DNA of 5,338 nt from an uncultured bacterium (GTDB lineage: Bacteria; Cyanobacteriota; Vampirovibrionia; Gastranaerophilales; Gastranaerophilaceae), in assembly GCA_900556295.1 (NCBI GenBank), contig USOK01000120.1, positions 1 through 5,338 on the forward strand, written 5' to 3'. Made by a program: the position numbers and the translations under genes. The stretch's first letter is position 1. Each line of letters opens with the position of its first letter. The notes below the pieces were generated by a model, which worked only from the letters and a program-made list of their open reading frames with translations, had not been told where the DNA came from and ran no database searches. This document shows, piece by piece, positions 1 through 5,147 of the stretch.

Positions 1-347
1 CATTCTCCATAATAAATATCCGAATTATTAGTTTCTGAAATAAAATTAAATATCTTTAAAATTTCGTTATGATAAAAACTATCACCGGCATTCATGAAAT
101 TTAAATATTTGCCAGTTGCCAATTTTATTCCTTTATTGCAAGCATTATAAATACCATTATCTGGTTCGGATACAAATTTATCAATTCTGTGTTTATATTT
201 TTCAAAAACATCTAAAGTCTCTTTATTAGAACCACCATCAATAACAATCCACTCAAAATCTTGCCAAGTTTGATTAACAATACTTTCACAAGTTTGCTCC
301 AAATTCGGTTCGTTATAACAAATAGTTATAATACTTAATTTCTTCAT
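1..347 (-). CDS. Family 2 glycosyltransferase, N-terminal part (3' end outside window)
   Basis: The reading frame starts at ATG 347-345 and stays open to the left edge, giving 115 complete codons; the C-terminus is missing. Visible GT-A/GT2 features are the N-terminal strand MKKLSIITICYNE, the nucleotide-binding IDGGS at residues 36-40, EPDNGIYNACNKGI at 61-74, and FMNAGD at 84-89 in the place of the DxD-like metal/sugar-nucleotide motif. The EPDNGIY...NKGI signature is typical of the WcaE-like branch, which adds sugars to lipid-linked or exported polysaccharide at the cytoplasmic face of the membrane. Its ATG overlaps the TGA of the preceding glycosyltransferase (ATGA, 344-347), and GGAGAGGG lies just before the start inside that gene's last codons, so translational coupling is likely. 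Donor and acceptor sugars cannot be read from the sequence. The family call is firm; the role in surface glycan synthesis is inferred. Confidence 0.93.
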   Translation of the reverse strand, partial: MKKLSIITICYNEPNLEQTCESIVNQTWQDFEWIVIDGGSNKETLDVFEKYKHRIDKFVSEPDNGIYNACNKGIKLATGKYLNFMNAGDSFYHNEILKIFNFISETNNSDIYYGE

Positions 348-1387
348 CCCTCTCCAATCTTACTCTTTGTTTTTATTACAAAAGGGCAGCCCAAAACTGT
401 TATTACTTTATATTTTTTTGCGCCGTCTCTTTTATTTTTTATAGAAAATATATTTTCTATAAAACTTCTCCCTTTTTCTCGAGCTTTTATTAGCTTTTTA
501 AAATCTTTTTCTGATTCAAAATAGCGACAACATAATTCCTCATATCTTTTTTTGCTTTCTTGTGGAATCATATCATAAGGCCAACAAACTGCTTGTTGAG
601 CATAATCTTTGAACTCGTCCTTTAACTCTTCATATAAAGAATGTTGAATTAAAAATTTTTTAAATTGCTCAATATTATCAAAAACACAAAAATTTTGGTC
701 ACTCTTTATATTTACAGCAGAACCACTTCGAATCCTGTAATAATACAAATACTCATTTAAATAATCTACTCTATCCGCAAGTATAAACGCTCCATTCGCA
801 AACAAATGGTCTTCTCCGAGTTTTGTTGAATTAAAACGAATATTATTTGATTTTATAAATTCCGCAGAATAAAAATGCGCCCACACATGTAAATCAAATT
901 TTGTTAAACATCCCTTTTTTAATTGTCTCCAAGAATAATACGGTTTTGAAATTAAATCATACTTAAAATCCTTCTTTATTCTGTTAACAAAATCAATCTT
1001 TTTCAATTTATTAGAATACTCAAAAAATTCAAAATAATCGAATTTTACAATTTGAGAATCGTGCTTTTTAGCAAAATCATACAGAGTTTCTAGCATATTA
1101 GTTTCAACCCAATCATCTGGATCTATAAACTGAATGTACTCTCCTTTTACTAATTCTAAACATCTATTTCTTGCAACACCTTGCCCTTGATTTTCTTGAG
1201 AAATAACAATAAATCGCTTGTCATTTTTTGCATATTCATTCAGTATTTCTAAGGAATTGTCAGTCGAACCATCATTAATACAAATAACTTCAAAGTCTGT
1301 TAAAGTTTGATTAACTATACAGTTCAAACATTTCTTTAAATATTTCTCCACATTATAAACAGGTATAATAATAGAAACTTTTGGCAT
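344..1387 (-). CDS. Family 2 glycosyltransferase (polysaccharide biosynthesis type)
   Basis: A 347-residue protein when begun at ATG 1387-1385. A TTG directly upstream (1390-1388) is also in frame, but GAGG (minus strand, 1398-1395) lies 7 bases from the ATG and only 4 from the TTG, so the ATG is preferred. The GT-A domain fills about the first 220 residues: SIIIPVYN (5-12), INDGSTD (37-43), ENQGQGVARN (65-74) and FIDPDDW (87-93) with the metal-binding D-x-D type cluster, then a GEDHLF motif and YYYRIRSGSAV as in CpsI/WcaA-like enzymes. The C-terminal third is basic and ends in KKYKVITVLGCPFVIKTK, resembling the short K-V-I-x-x-L-G tail of many capsule or LPS glycosyltransferases. It is the first gene of an operon with the overlapping glycosyltransferase downstream. 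Upstream lies the inverted-repeat-bounded segment 1417-1638, which probably carries its promoter. Substrate specificity is unknown. Confidence 0.95.
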   Translation of the reverse strand: MPKVSIIIPVYNVEKYLKKCLNCIVNQTLTDFEVICINDGSTDNSLEILNEYAKNDKRFIVISQENQGQGVARNRCLELVKGEYIQFIDPDDWVETNMLETLYDFAKKHDSQIVKFDYFEFFEYSNKLKKIDFVNRIKKDFKYDLISKPYYSWRQLKKGCLTKFDLHVWAHFYSAEFIKSNNIRFNSTKLGEDHLFANGAFILADRVDYLNEYLYYYRIRSGSAVNIKSDQNFCVFDNIEQFKKFLIQHSLYEELKDEFKDYAQQAVCWPYDMIPQESKKRYEELCCRYFESEKDFKKLIKAREKGRSFIENIFSIKNKRDGAKKYKVITVLGCPFVIKTKSKIGEG

Positions 1388-1392
1388 CAATC

Positions 1393-1399
1393 ATCCTCT
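1393..1399 (-). promoter_or_regulatory. Ribosome-binding site of the first glycosyltransferase
   Basis: The minus strand reads AAGAGGATGATTG just before ATG 1387. The GAGG core is 7 bases from that ATG, which decides the start against the adjacent TTG at 1390. The site lies outside the inverted-repeat-bounded segment, so inversion of that segment would change transcription but not the translation start. Confidence 0.7.
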
Positions 1400-1416
1400 T
1401 ACTTTTCAGGTCTTAA

Positions 1417-1442
1417 TTCATCAAAATTACAGTTTTGTTGAG
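1417..1442 (+). repeat. Left inverted repeat, candidate site-specific recombination site
   Basis: Positions 1425-1442 (AATTACAGTTTTGTTGAG) are an exact reverse complement of 1613-1630. Including the outer 8 bases the match is 24 of 26. Read on the minus strand, the site is an arm CTCAACAAAA, a spacer CTGTAA and an arm TTTTGATGAA; the two arms are inverted copies of each other at 8 of 10 positions. The two mismatches between left and right copies fall only in the outer arm, as expected if strand exchange in the spacer swaps the inner halves and leaves the outer halves in place. Assignment to a tyrosine recombinase is inference. Confidence 0.8.
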
Positions 1443-1612
1443 CTGTGTTTATCTGAAAATTTGCAAGGAACTAAGCTATGTTAGAGTTCTTAGTAAAAAA
1501 GTAATTTTATAATATTTATTAACATTAAATGCTAATATTTAAATTTTGTGATAGTATATGTTCATAATTTATTAAAATCAGACATTAGATAGTAATAATC
1601 TAATATTGTTAT
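1443..1612. promoter_or_regulatory. Putative invertible promoter segment upstream of the glycosyltransferase operon
   Basis: This is the 170-bp non-coding, very AT-rich segment bounded by the inverted recombination-like sites. Its size and place resemble known invertible promoters (invertons) before surface-polysaccharide operons of gut bacteria, where a recombinase flips the promoter to turn glycan genes on or off. In the present orientation a promoter-like sequence faces the glycosyltransferases. After inversion, the -35-like TTGAG of the repeat would be followed at 17 bases by TTGCAA, which is not a good -10, so the present orientation would be ON if this promoter is real. The alternative is a miniature transposable element, but no target-site duplication is visible at the repeat ends. 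Confidence 0.5.
1584..1604. repeat. Small dyad over the candidate -10 region
   Basis: ATTAGAT (1584-1590) and ATCTAAT (1598-1604) form a perfect 7-bp inverted repeat around a 7-base centre. The TACTAT of the candidate promoter overlaps its left arm and centre. It could be an operator for a dimeric regulator or an accessory site for the recombination complex, or chance in AT-rich DNA. Confidence 0.3.
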
Positions 1613-1617
1613 CTCAA
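1589..1617 (-). promoter_or_regulatory. Candidate sigma-70-type promoter facing the glycosyltransferases
   Basis: On the minus strand TTGAGA (1617-1612, 5 of 6 to TTGACA) is followed after exactly 17 bases by TACTAT (1594-1589, 4 of 6 to TATAAT). Five bases of the -35 lie in the right inverted repeat. The untranslated leader would be about 195 bases. Other -10-like sequences on this strand are TATACT (1558-1553) and TATAAA (1511-1506). The segment is so AT-rich that promoter-like matches are expected by chance, so this is a pointer only. Confidence 0.3.
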
Positions 1618-1638
1618 CAAAACTGTAATTATGTTGAA
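1613..1638 (-). repeat. Right inverted repeat, candidate site-specific recombination site
   Basis: This is the inverted partner of 1417-1442. On the plus strand it reads arm CTCAACAAAA (1613-1622), spacer CTGTAA (1623-1628), arm TTATGTTGAA (1629-1638); the arms are reverse complements at 8 of 10 positions. The outer arm, extended to TTATGTTGAAAT, resembles the XerD-binding half of bacterial dif sites as I recall it (TTATGTTAAAT in E. coli). The asymmetric spacer points in opposite directions in the two sites, so recombination between them would invert the interior rather than delete it. Confidence 0.8.
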
Positions 1639-1701
1639 ATACTGACAAAAAGCATTTTTAAATACTTATAAGTTCTCAAAACAAATTATGTGGCGGATGT
1701 T

Positions 1702-3393
1702 CTAAATTGCGAAGTTTATATCTTCTCGAGTAATTATACCTTTTATTTTTGAATTTTTATCCACCACAACCAAACATATGGCATTATTTGAATGCATACG
1801 GAAATATGCAATATAAAGAGTTTCATTCGGCTCTATTGTTATCGGCGAGGGGTTCATCAATTTATTTAGTTCAATATTCTCATCCACACCCTGAAACATA
1901 GCATCTTCAATATCTGCTTTTGTTATCAAACCAAGTAATCTATTTCTATCATTTTTCACTGGATATGTTTTATATGCATATTTTTTAACTTCTTCCTGCG
2001 CTTCTTTAATTGTCATCATTGGAGAAAAACAAACAACATCCTTTTTCATATAATCCTTTACATACAATGCGCTCAAACTCTTTGCTTCAGGAGATTTCAC
2101 CTGATTTACTATCAACGTTGAATAAATCGGTCTATGGTTCAATTTTTCAGCAATTAAATCCGCAATTGCAGAACTCAGCATTATCGGTAAAATATGCGTA
2201 TACCCAGCTGTCATTTCAAAAACCATTACAACCGCAGTTATCGGAGTTCTTGCCACCGCAGAGAGAAATGCCCCCATTCCAATCATCGACATCACAACAA
2301 CATCAACCTGAAAGCCAAACATATTAAACACAGAAGCAACAATATAACCTAAAAACGAACCCAGCATCAACATAGGTAAAAATATTCCACCAACAGCTCC
2401 AGAGCCAAAACAAAACGGTGTTATAAAAAACTTTACTACAAACACCAGCAAAACAATCGACAACGAAAGTTTGTGCTGTAACAACAAGTCAACAGACAAG
2501 TTTCCAGAACCTAAAACATAAGGAACAAATATGCCTATTACACCAATCACAAAACCAGCAACAGCTGGTTTTAGCCAATTGGGAACTACATCCATTTTTT
2601 CAAAAAGTTCATTATTTTTGTATATAACTTTTGCAAACGCCACGCCCAAAAAGCCGGCAACAATACCCAAAATTATACAAACAGAAATTCCCTCAAATGA
2701 CAAATCATGGGTAATATAAGGAATTGTAAAAGAGGGATTATTTCCTAAAAAATGTCTTGCTACTGAAGATGCTGTAACCGTAGCCACAAGCACAGGAAAA
2801 AGCAATGATGCTGAAAATTTATTTACCAATTCTTCTAAAACAAAAATTGTCCCTGCAATCGGAGCATTAAATGTTGCACCAATAGCAGAACCAGCCCCTG
2901 AGGCGATTAATTTCCCTTGATCAGTTCCTCGCATTTTGAACATTTTTCCAACCAAAGCGCCAGCACCTGCGCCTAACTGAACACTTGGACCTTCTCGCCC
3001 CAATGATAACCCTGTACCAATTCCGGCAACACCAGCAATAAATTTTACAACAATGCTCCTAACTCGAGTAATATTGCCCATTCTTGCCATAACCATTTTC
3101 ACAAATGGAATTCCACTTCCTTTAGTTTCTGGGGCAAATTTATAAACAAGAATTCCAGAAATCAATCCGCCAAATGTTGTTATAATCGGAAAAATAAAAA
3201 GTTTGTGAATTAAATCAAACTGGGAAATATAATTTTGAATAAGAGCAAAAAGTTTATTAATACAAACTTTAAACAGAACAACAAGCAAACCTGAAATTAA
3301 ACCAACAAGGATTGCTTGAAGTATAATTTTACTTCTTGCAATTTCTTGTAAAAAATATCCTGTTTCTCTAAAAAATTTTTTTCCTAATCTCAT
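1702..3393 (-). CDS. ClC-family H+/Cl- exchange transporter with C-terminal CBS pair
   Basis: A 563-residue polytopic membrane protein that exchanges chloride for protons as a homodimer. The ClC core spans about residues 25-430: GSGIP (92-96, Ser93 coordinating Cl-), GREGP (132-136, Glu134 as external gate), FVLEEL with Glu188 at the internal proton-glutamate position of E. coli ClC (Glu203), GGIFLP (335-340) and RPIYS (421-425) with Tyr424 as the inner gate tyrosine. Both glutamates argue for an antiporter rather than a channel, and GREGP with the GSGIP serine argues against the fluoride-specific CLC-F group. Two CBS domains follow (about 446-502 and 510-563), usually nucleotide-sensing. The frame is open up to GTG 3453, but the extra 20 residues translate a GC-rich palindrome and precede the conserved sequence, so ATG 3393 is chosen. 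No Shine-Dalgarno sequence precedes it; TATAAT lies 7 bases upstream, so the mRNA may be leaderless. Likely roles are acid tolerance or pH/Cl- balance (inference). Confidence 0.95.
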   Translation of the reverse strand: MRLGKKFFRETGYFLQEIARSKIILQAILVGLISGLLVVLFKVCINKLFALIQNYISQFDLIHKLFIFPIITTFGGLISGILVYKFAPETKGSGIPFVKMVMARMGNITRVRSIVVKFIAGVAGIGTGLSLGREGPSVQLGAGAGALVGKMFKMRGTDQGKLIASGAGSAIGATFNAPIAGTIFVLEELVNKFSASLLFPVLVATVTASSVARHFLGNNPSFTIPYITHDLSFEGISVCIILGIVAGFLGVAFAKVIYKNNELFEKMDVVPNWLKPAVAGFVIGVIGIFVPYVLGSGNLSVDLLLQHKLSLSIVLLVFVVKFFITPFCFGSGAVGGIFLPMLMLGSFLGYIVASVFNMFGFQVDVVVMSMIGMGAFLSAVARTPITAVVMVFEMTAGYTHILPIMLSSAIADLIAEKLNHRPIYSTLIVNQVKSPEAKSLSALYVKDYMKKDVVCFSPMMTIKEAQEEVKKYAYKTYPVKNDRNRLLGLITKADIEDAMFQGVDENIELNKLMNPSPITIEPNETLYIAYFRMHSNNAICLVVVDKNSKIKGIITREDINFAI

Positions 3394-3399
3394 AGAGCA

Positions 3400-3405
3400 A
3401 TTATA
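3400..3405 (-). promoter_or_regulatory. Possible -10 box for a leaderless ClC mRNA
   Basis: The minus strand has a perfect TATAAT at 3405-3400, with the A of the ClC start codon 7 bases downstream, where transcription would begin. At 17 bases upstream the expected -35 falls in the GC-rich palindrome and reads CCGCCG, which is poor. The box therefore needs an activator or is coincidental. Confidence 0.3.
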
Positions 3406-3420
3406 TAATAAAAAAAATTT

Positions 3421-3450
3421 GACGGCGGGATGTGTATCCCGACCTACGTA
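3421..3450. repeat. GC-rich palindromic element just upstream of the ClC start
   Basis: CGGGAT (3426-3431), a GTGT loop and ATCCCG (3436-3441) form a 6-bp GC-rich stem, extended by CC/GG with one bulge, inside strongly AT-rich DNA. On the minus strand it reads GTAGGTCGGGATACACATCC then CGCC. It looks like a short dispersed palindromic repeat of the GTAGGTCGGG type that I associate with intergenic regions of several bacteria; copy number in this genome is unknown. Confidence 0.5.
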
Positions 3451-3457
3451 CACTCCT

Positions 3458-3483
3458 AAAAAAAAGATTTGAGTTACTCAAAT
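3458..3483 (-). terminator. Hairpin with T8 tract on the minus strand, upstream of ClC
   Basis: On the minus strand ATTTGAG (3483-3477), a TAA loop and CTCAAAT (3473-3467) form a 7-bp stem, followed by C and eight T (3465-3458). This is the form of an intrinsic terminator, though the stem is AT-rich. No protein gene lies upstream on this strand in the window; the only divergent neighbour is the symporter. If functional it ends a small RNA or attenuates the ClC leader. Confidence 0.5.
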
Positions 3484-3534
3484 TTCCCAATTGCTGCTTA
3501 GCTGATAAAAACACCCATCTTTCTAAACGAAAAA

Positions 3535-3565
3535 GTGTCGGGGCACTGCCACCTCCCCGAGAGAC
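3535..3565. repeat. Second GC-rich hairpin element in the divergent region
   Basis: TCGGGG (3538-3543) pairs with CCCCGA (3555-3560) around an 11-base loop; GGCA-C-TGCC (3542-3550) offers an alternative fold. On the minus strand it reads CTCTCGGGGAGGTGGCAGTG then CCCCGACAC. The GC content is sharply above the surroundings. It could be a dispersed palindromic repeat, a structured RNA element or a transposon-end remnant; I do not recognise it as a known riboswitch. Confidence 0.45.
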
Positions 3566-3640
3566 AAAAAGCTTGCGTAATCAATATTTTTAGGTTCTTT
3601 CAAATCTAAACTCCAAATTTCTCATAAACATATATATATA

Positions 3641-3668
3641 ATTATAACTTATATTCTTGTTTTTGCAA
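3641..3668 (-). promoter_or_regulatory. Candidate minus-strand promoter upstream of the ClC leader
   Basis: On the minus strand TTGCAA (3668-3663, 4 of 6) and TATAAT (3646-3641, 6 of 6) are separated by 16 bases. Transcription would start near 3634, giving a leader of about 240 bases before the ClC ATG, or an RNA of about 175 bases if it stops at the hairpin 3458-3483. The region is AT-rich, so chance matches are possible. Confidence 0.4.
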
Positions 3669-3726
3669 TATTTACAACAATTTATAAATTTTTATCCCTC
3701 AATTCTATGATTTTATTCAAAAATGT

Positions 3727-3755
3727 TTGATATTTTATACAAAAAGTTGTATAAT
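3727..3755 (+). promoter_or_regulatory. Sigma-70-type promoter of the symporter gene
   Basis: TTGATA (3727-3732, 5 of 6) and a perfect TATAAT (3750-3755) are separated by exactly 17 bases. Transcription should begin near 3762, giving a leader of about 28 bases that contains the ribosome-binding site GAGG. This is the best promoter in the window. Confidence 0.8.
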
Positions 3756-3777
3756 TGACGGGTAACGATATTTGAAT

Positions 3778-3781
3778 GAGG
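3778..3781 (+). promoter_or_regulatory. Ribosome-binding site of the symporter gene
   Basis: GAGG lies 8 bases before ATG 3790. It sits inside the longer frame that could begin at TTG 3772, so it supports the ATG and rejects the TTG. Confidence 0.75.
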
Positions 3782-3789
3782 ATTTATAT

Positions 3790-5112
3790 ATGAAATTACA
3801 CATGCAGATTCTAATCGCACTCGGTCTTGGAATTAAGCGAAATTGGCACATTTTCTTCGGGATTATTCTCGGTATTATAGTCGGAATATTTTTACATGGG
3901 CATCAATACCCATTAGTATCAACCGTTTTAACATTTATTGGACAAGTCTTTATCAGGCTAATTCAAATGGTTGTAATCCCACTTGTTGTATCAGCTATAA
4001 TCATTGGTATTACAAGTGTTGGAGACAATAAACAACTTGGCAAATTTGGAACAAAAATGATTGCATATTACGGAATTATCACAGTTATTGCAGTCGTAAT
4101 CGGATCAGCCTTAGCTTTAATTTTCCAACCGGGGTTAGGAGCTGCACACTATATAACACAAAACGCAGCAAGCGAGGTTCAAACATCTGTGGCTACAGCA
4201 ATGGCTGAACAACAAGGAAATATTTTAAATATTTTCTTAGGATTCATTCCTAACAACCCAATGCATTCTTTTGCATCAGGTGATATGGTTCCAATTATTG
4301 TTTTTGTTCTTTTATTTGCAGTTGCTCTTGCAAAAGTCGGAGATGTTAACAGACCGATTGTTTCATTCTTTGAATCTGTATTTGCTGCAACTATGAAAAT
4401 TACTGATTGGATTATGTATTTTGCAGCACCAGGTGTTTTTGCATTGACTGCAAGTGCGGTATCTAGTTTTGGTATCGATATTTTCAACAGTATTTCAAAA
4501 TATTTATTAGTACTATTTATCGGATTTATGCTTCAATTATGTGTTGTTTATCCGTTATTCTTAAGATTTTTCTCAAAAGTAAATATCGTTATGTTATACT
4601 CTGCAATCGCAGAGGCTATGATGGTTGCATTCGGGACAGCAAGTTCTTCAGCAACATTGCCTTTAACAATTGCCTGTTGTGAAAAACGAGGAATTTCTCA
4701 CAAAATTTCAAGTTTCGTGCTTCCGCTTGGAGCGACTTTAAACATGGACGGGACAGCTTTATTACAAACAGTTGCTGTAATCTTTTTAGCACAAGCATAT
4801 GGTGTTGCACTTACTCCATTCTTAATCATTGAAATCGCATTATTGGCAATCGTTGCATCTTCAACTTGCGCAGGCATTCCTGGGGCAGGCTTAATTACAA
4901 TTGCGTTAATTCTTAACGGAATGGGATTGAGCCCTGAACAATTAGTCGCAGGTTTCGCATTCTTGTTCACAATTGAAAGAATTACAGATATGATGCGAAC
5001 ATTAGTTAACGTAACATCTGATGCTGTAGTTGTAGCAGCAATCGCTGACAACGAAAACGAAATCAACTATGATTTACTTAACAATCCAGCAGCGTACGAA
5101 GATATTGCTTAG
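3790..5112 (+). CDS. Dicarboxylate/acidic amino acid:cation symporter (DAACS family, GltP/DctA-like)
   Basis: A 440-residue inner-membrane symporter of the glutamate transporter fold, usual length for the family, which takes up glutamate, aspartate or C4-dicarboxylates with Na+ or H+. Scaffold helices occupy about residues 18-275, with the family stretch FIRLIQMVVIPLV at 54-66. The transport core holds the serine-rich HP1 tip SSSATLP (285-291), NMDGT (318-322) in TM7, the HP2 tip GIPGAG (362-367), and TM8 with D400, R403, T404, N407 and D411, matching the substrate-binding D394, R397, T398, N401 and D405 of archaeal GltPh. R403 points to a substrate with a side-chain carboxylate rather than a neutral one. 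The GltPh D390 position is E396. Start ATG 3790 is chosen on GAGG spacing; a TTG at 3772 would add six residues. It is monocistronic, with its own promoter and terminator. Glutamate versus dicarboxylate cannot be settled from sequence. Confidence 0.95.
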   Translation: MKLHMQILIALGLGIKRNWHIFFGIILGIIVGIFLHGHQYPLVSTVLTFIGQVFIRLIQMVVIPLVVSAIIIGITSVGDNKQLGKFGTKMIAYYGIITVIAVVIGSALALIFQPGLGAAHYITQNAASEVQTSVATAMAEQQGNILNIFLGFIPNNPMHSFASGDMVPIIVFVLLFAVALAKVGDVNRPIVSFFESVFAATMKITDWIMYFAAPGVFALTASAVSSFGIDIFNSISKYLLVLFIGFMLQLCVVYPLFLRFFSKVNIVMLYSAIAEAMMVAFGTASSSATLPLTIACCEKRGISHKISSFVLPLGATLNMDGTALLQTVAVIFLAQAYGVALTPFLIIEIALLAIVASSTCAGIPGAGLITIALILNGMGLSPEQLVAGFAFLFTIERITDMMRTLVNVTSDAVVVAAIADNENEINYDLLNNPAAYEDIA

Positions 5113-5147
5113 ACAACAAATTTCATAAACCAAACTTAATATAAACC

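Larger units (their letters stand above)
1388..1701. other. 314-base non-coding gap between the ClC and glycosyltransferase genes
   Basis: No reading frame of note is visible on either strand. The stretch holds the 26-bp inverted repeats 1417-1442 and 1613-1638, the 170-bp AT-rich interior 1443-1612 with candidate promoter sequences and a small dyad, and the glycosyltransferase ribosome-binding site. Between the right repeat and the ClC stop (1639-1701) there is a 10-bp palindrome ACTTATAAGT (1664-1673) and a weak A5-GCA-T5 dyad (1647-1659), but no convincing GC-containing terminator for the ClC gene. Confidence 0.8.
3394..3789. other. 396-base divergent intergenic region between ClC and the symporter
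   Basis: No protein-coding gene is recognised here. From left to right it contains a possible ClC -10, a GC-rich palindrome (3421-3450), a minus-strand terminator-like hairpin (3458-3483), a second GC-rich hairpin (3535-3565), a minus-strand promoter candidate (3641-3668) and the plus-strand symporter promoter (3727-3755). The part 3571-3726 is otherwise simple AT-rich sequence, including a TA run at 3630-3641. Confidence 0.8.

Noticed and set aside
1510..1541. Direct repeat TAATATTTA (1510-1518 and 1533-1541)
   Set aside because: Nine bases of pure A/T in a very AT-rich segment; expected by chance.
1417..1638. Reading the inverted-repeat unit as a MITE or insertion-sequence remnant
   Set aside because: No target-site duplication is visible at either possible boundary, no transposase fragment lies inside, and the internal arm-spacer-arm structure fits recombination sites better. 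Not fully excluded.
1647..1673. A5-GCA-T5 dyad and ACTTATAAGT palindrome as a ClC terminator
   Set aside because: The stems are almost purely A/T and no proper T-tract follows a stable hairpin on the minus strand.
2010..2327. 105-codon plus-strand open frame
   Set aside because: It lies antisense inside the ClC CDS and has low-complexity Ser/Gln/Pro content typical of a shadow frame; the opposite strand is a strongly conserved family.
3421..3600. Fluoride (crcB) or cobalamin riboswitch upstream of ClC
   Set aside because: GGCAGTG and nearby motifs do not match the conserved cores I can recall, and the ClC protein carries chloride-type rather than CLC-F-type motifs.
3590..3631. Short minus-strand frame MFMRNLEFRFERT as a possible ClC leader peptide
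   Set aside because: Thirteen codons with no clear ribosome-binding site and no regulatory codon run; easily chance.
3772..3789. Six-residue N-terminal extension of the symporter from TTG 3772
   Set aside because: The extension contains the GAGG ribosome-binding site for ATG 3790, and TTG 3772 has no suitable upstream site.
4179..4487. Minus-strand open frames within the symporter (also 4616-4810 and 4698-5066)
   Set aside because: They are antisense to the well-supported symporter CDS, with no ribosome-binding site or recognisable protein features.
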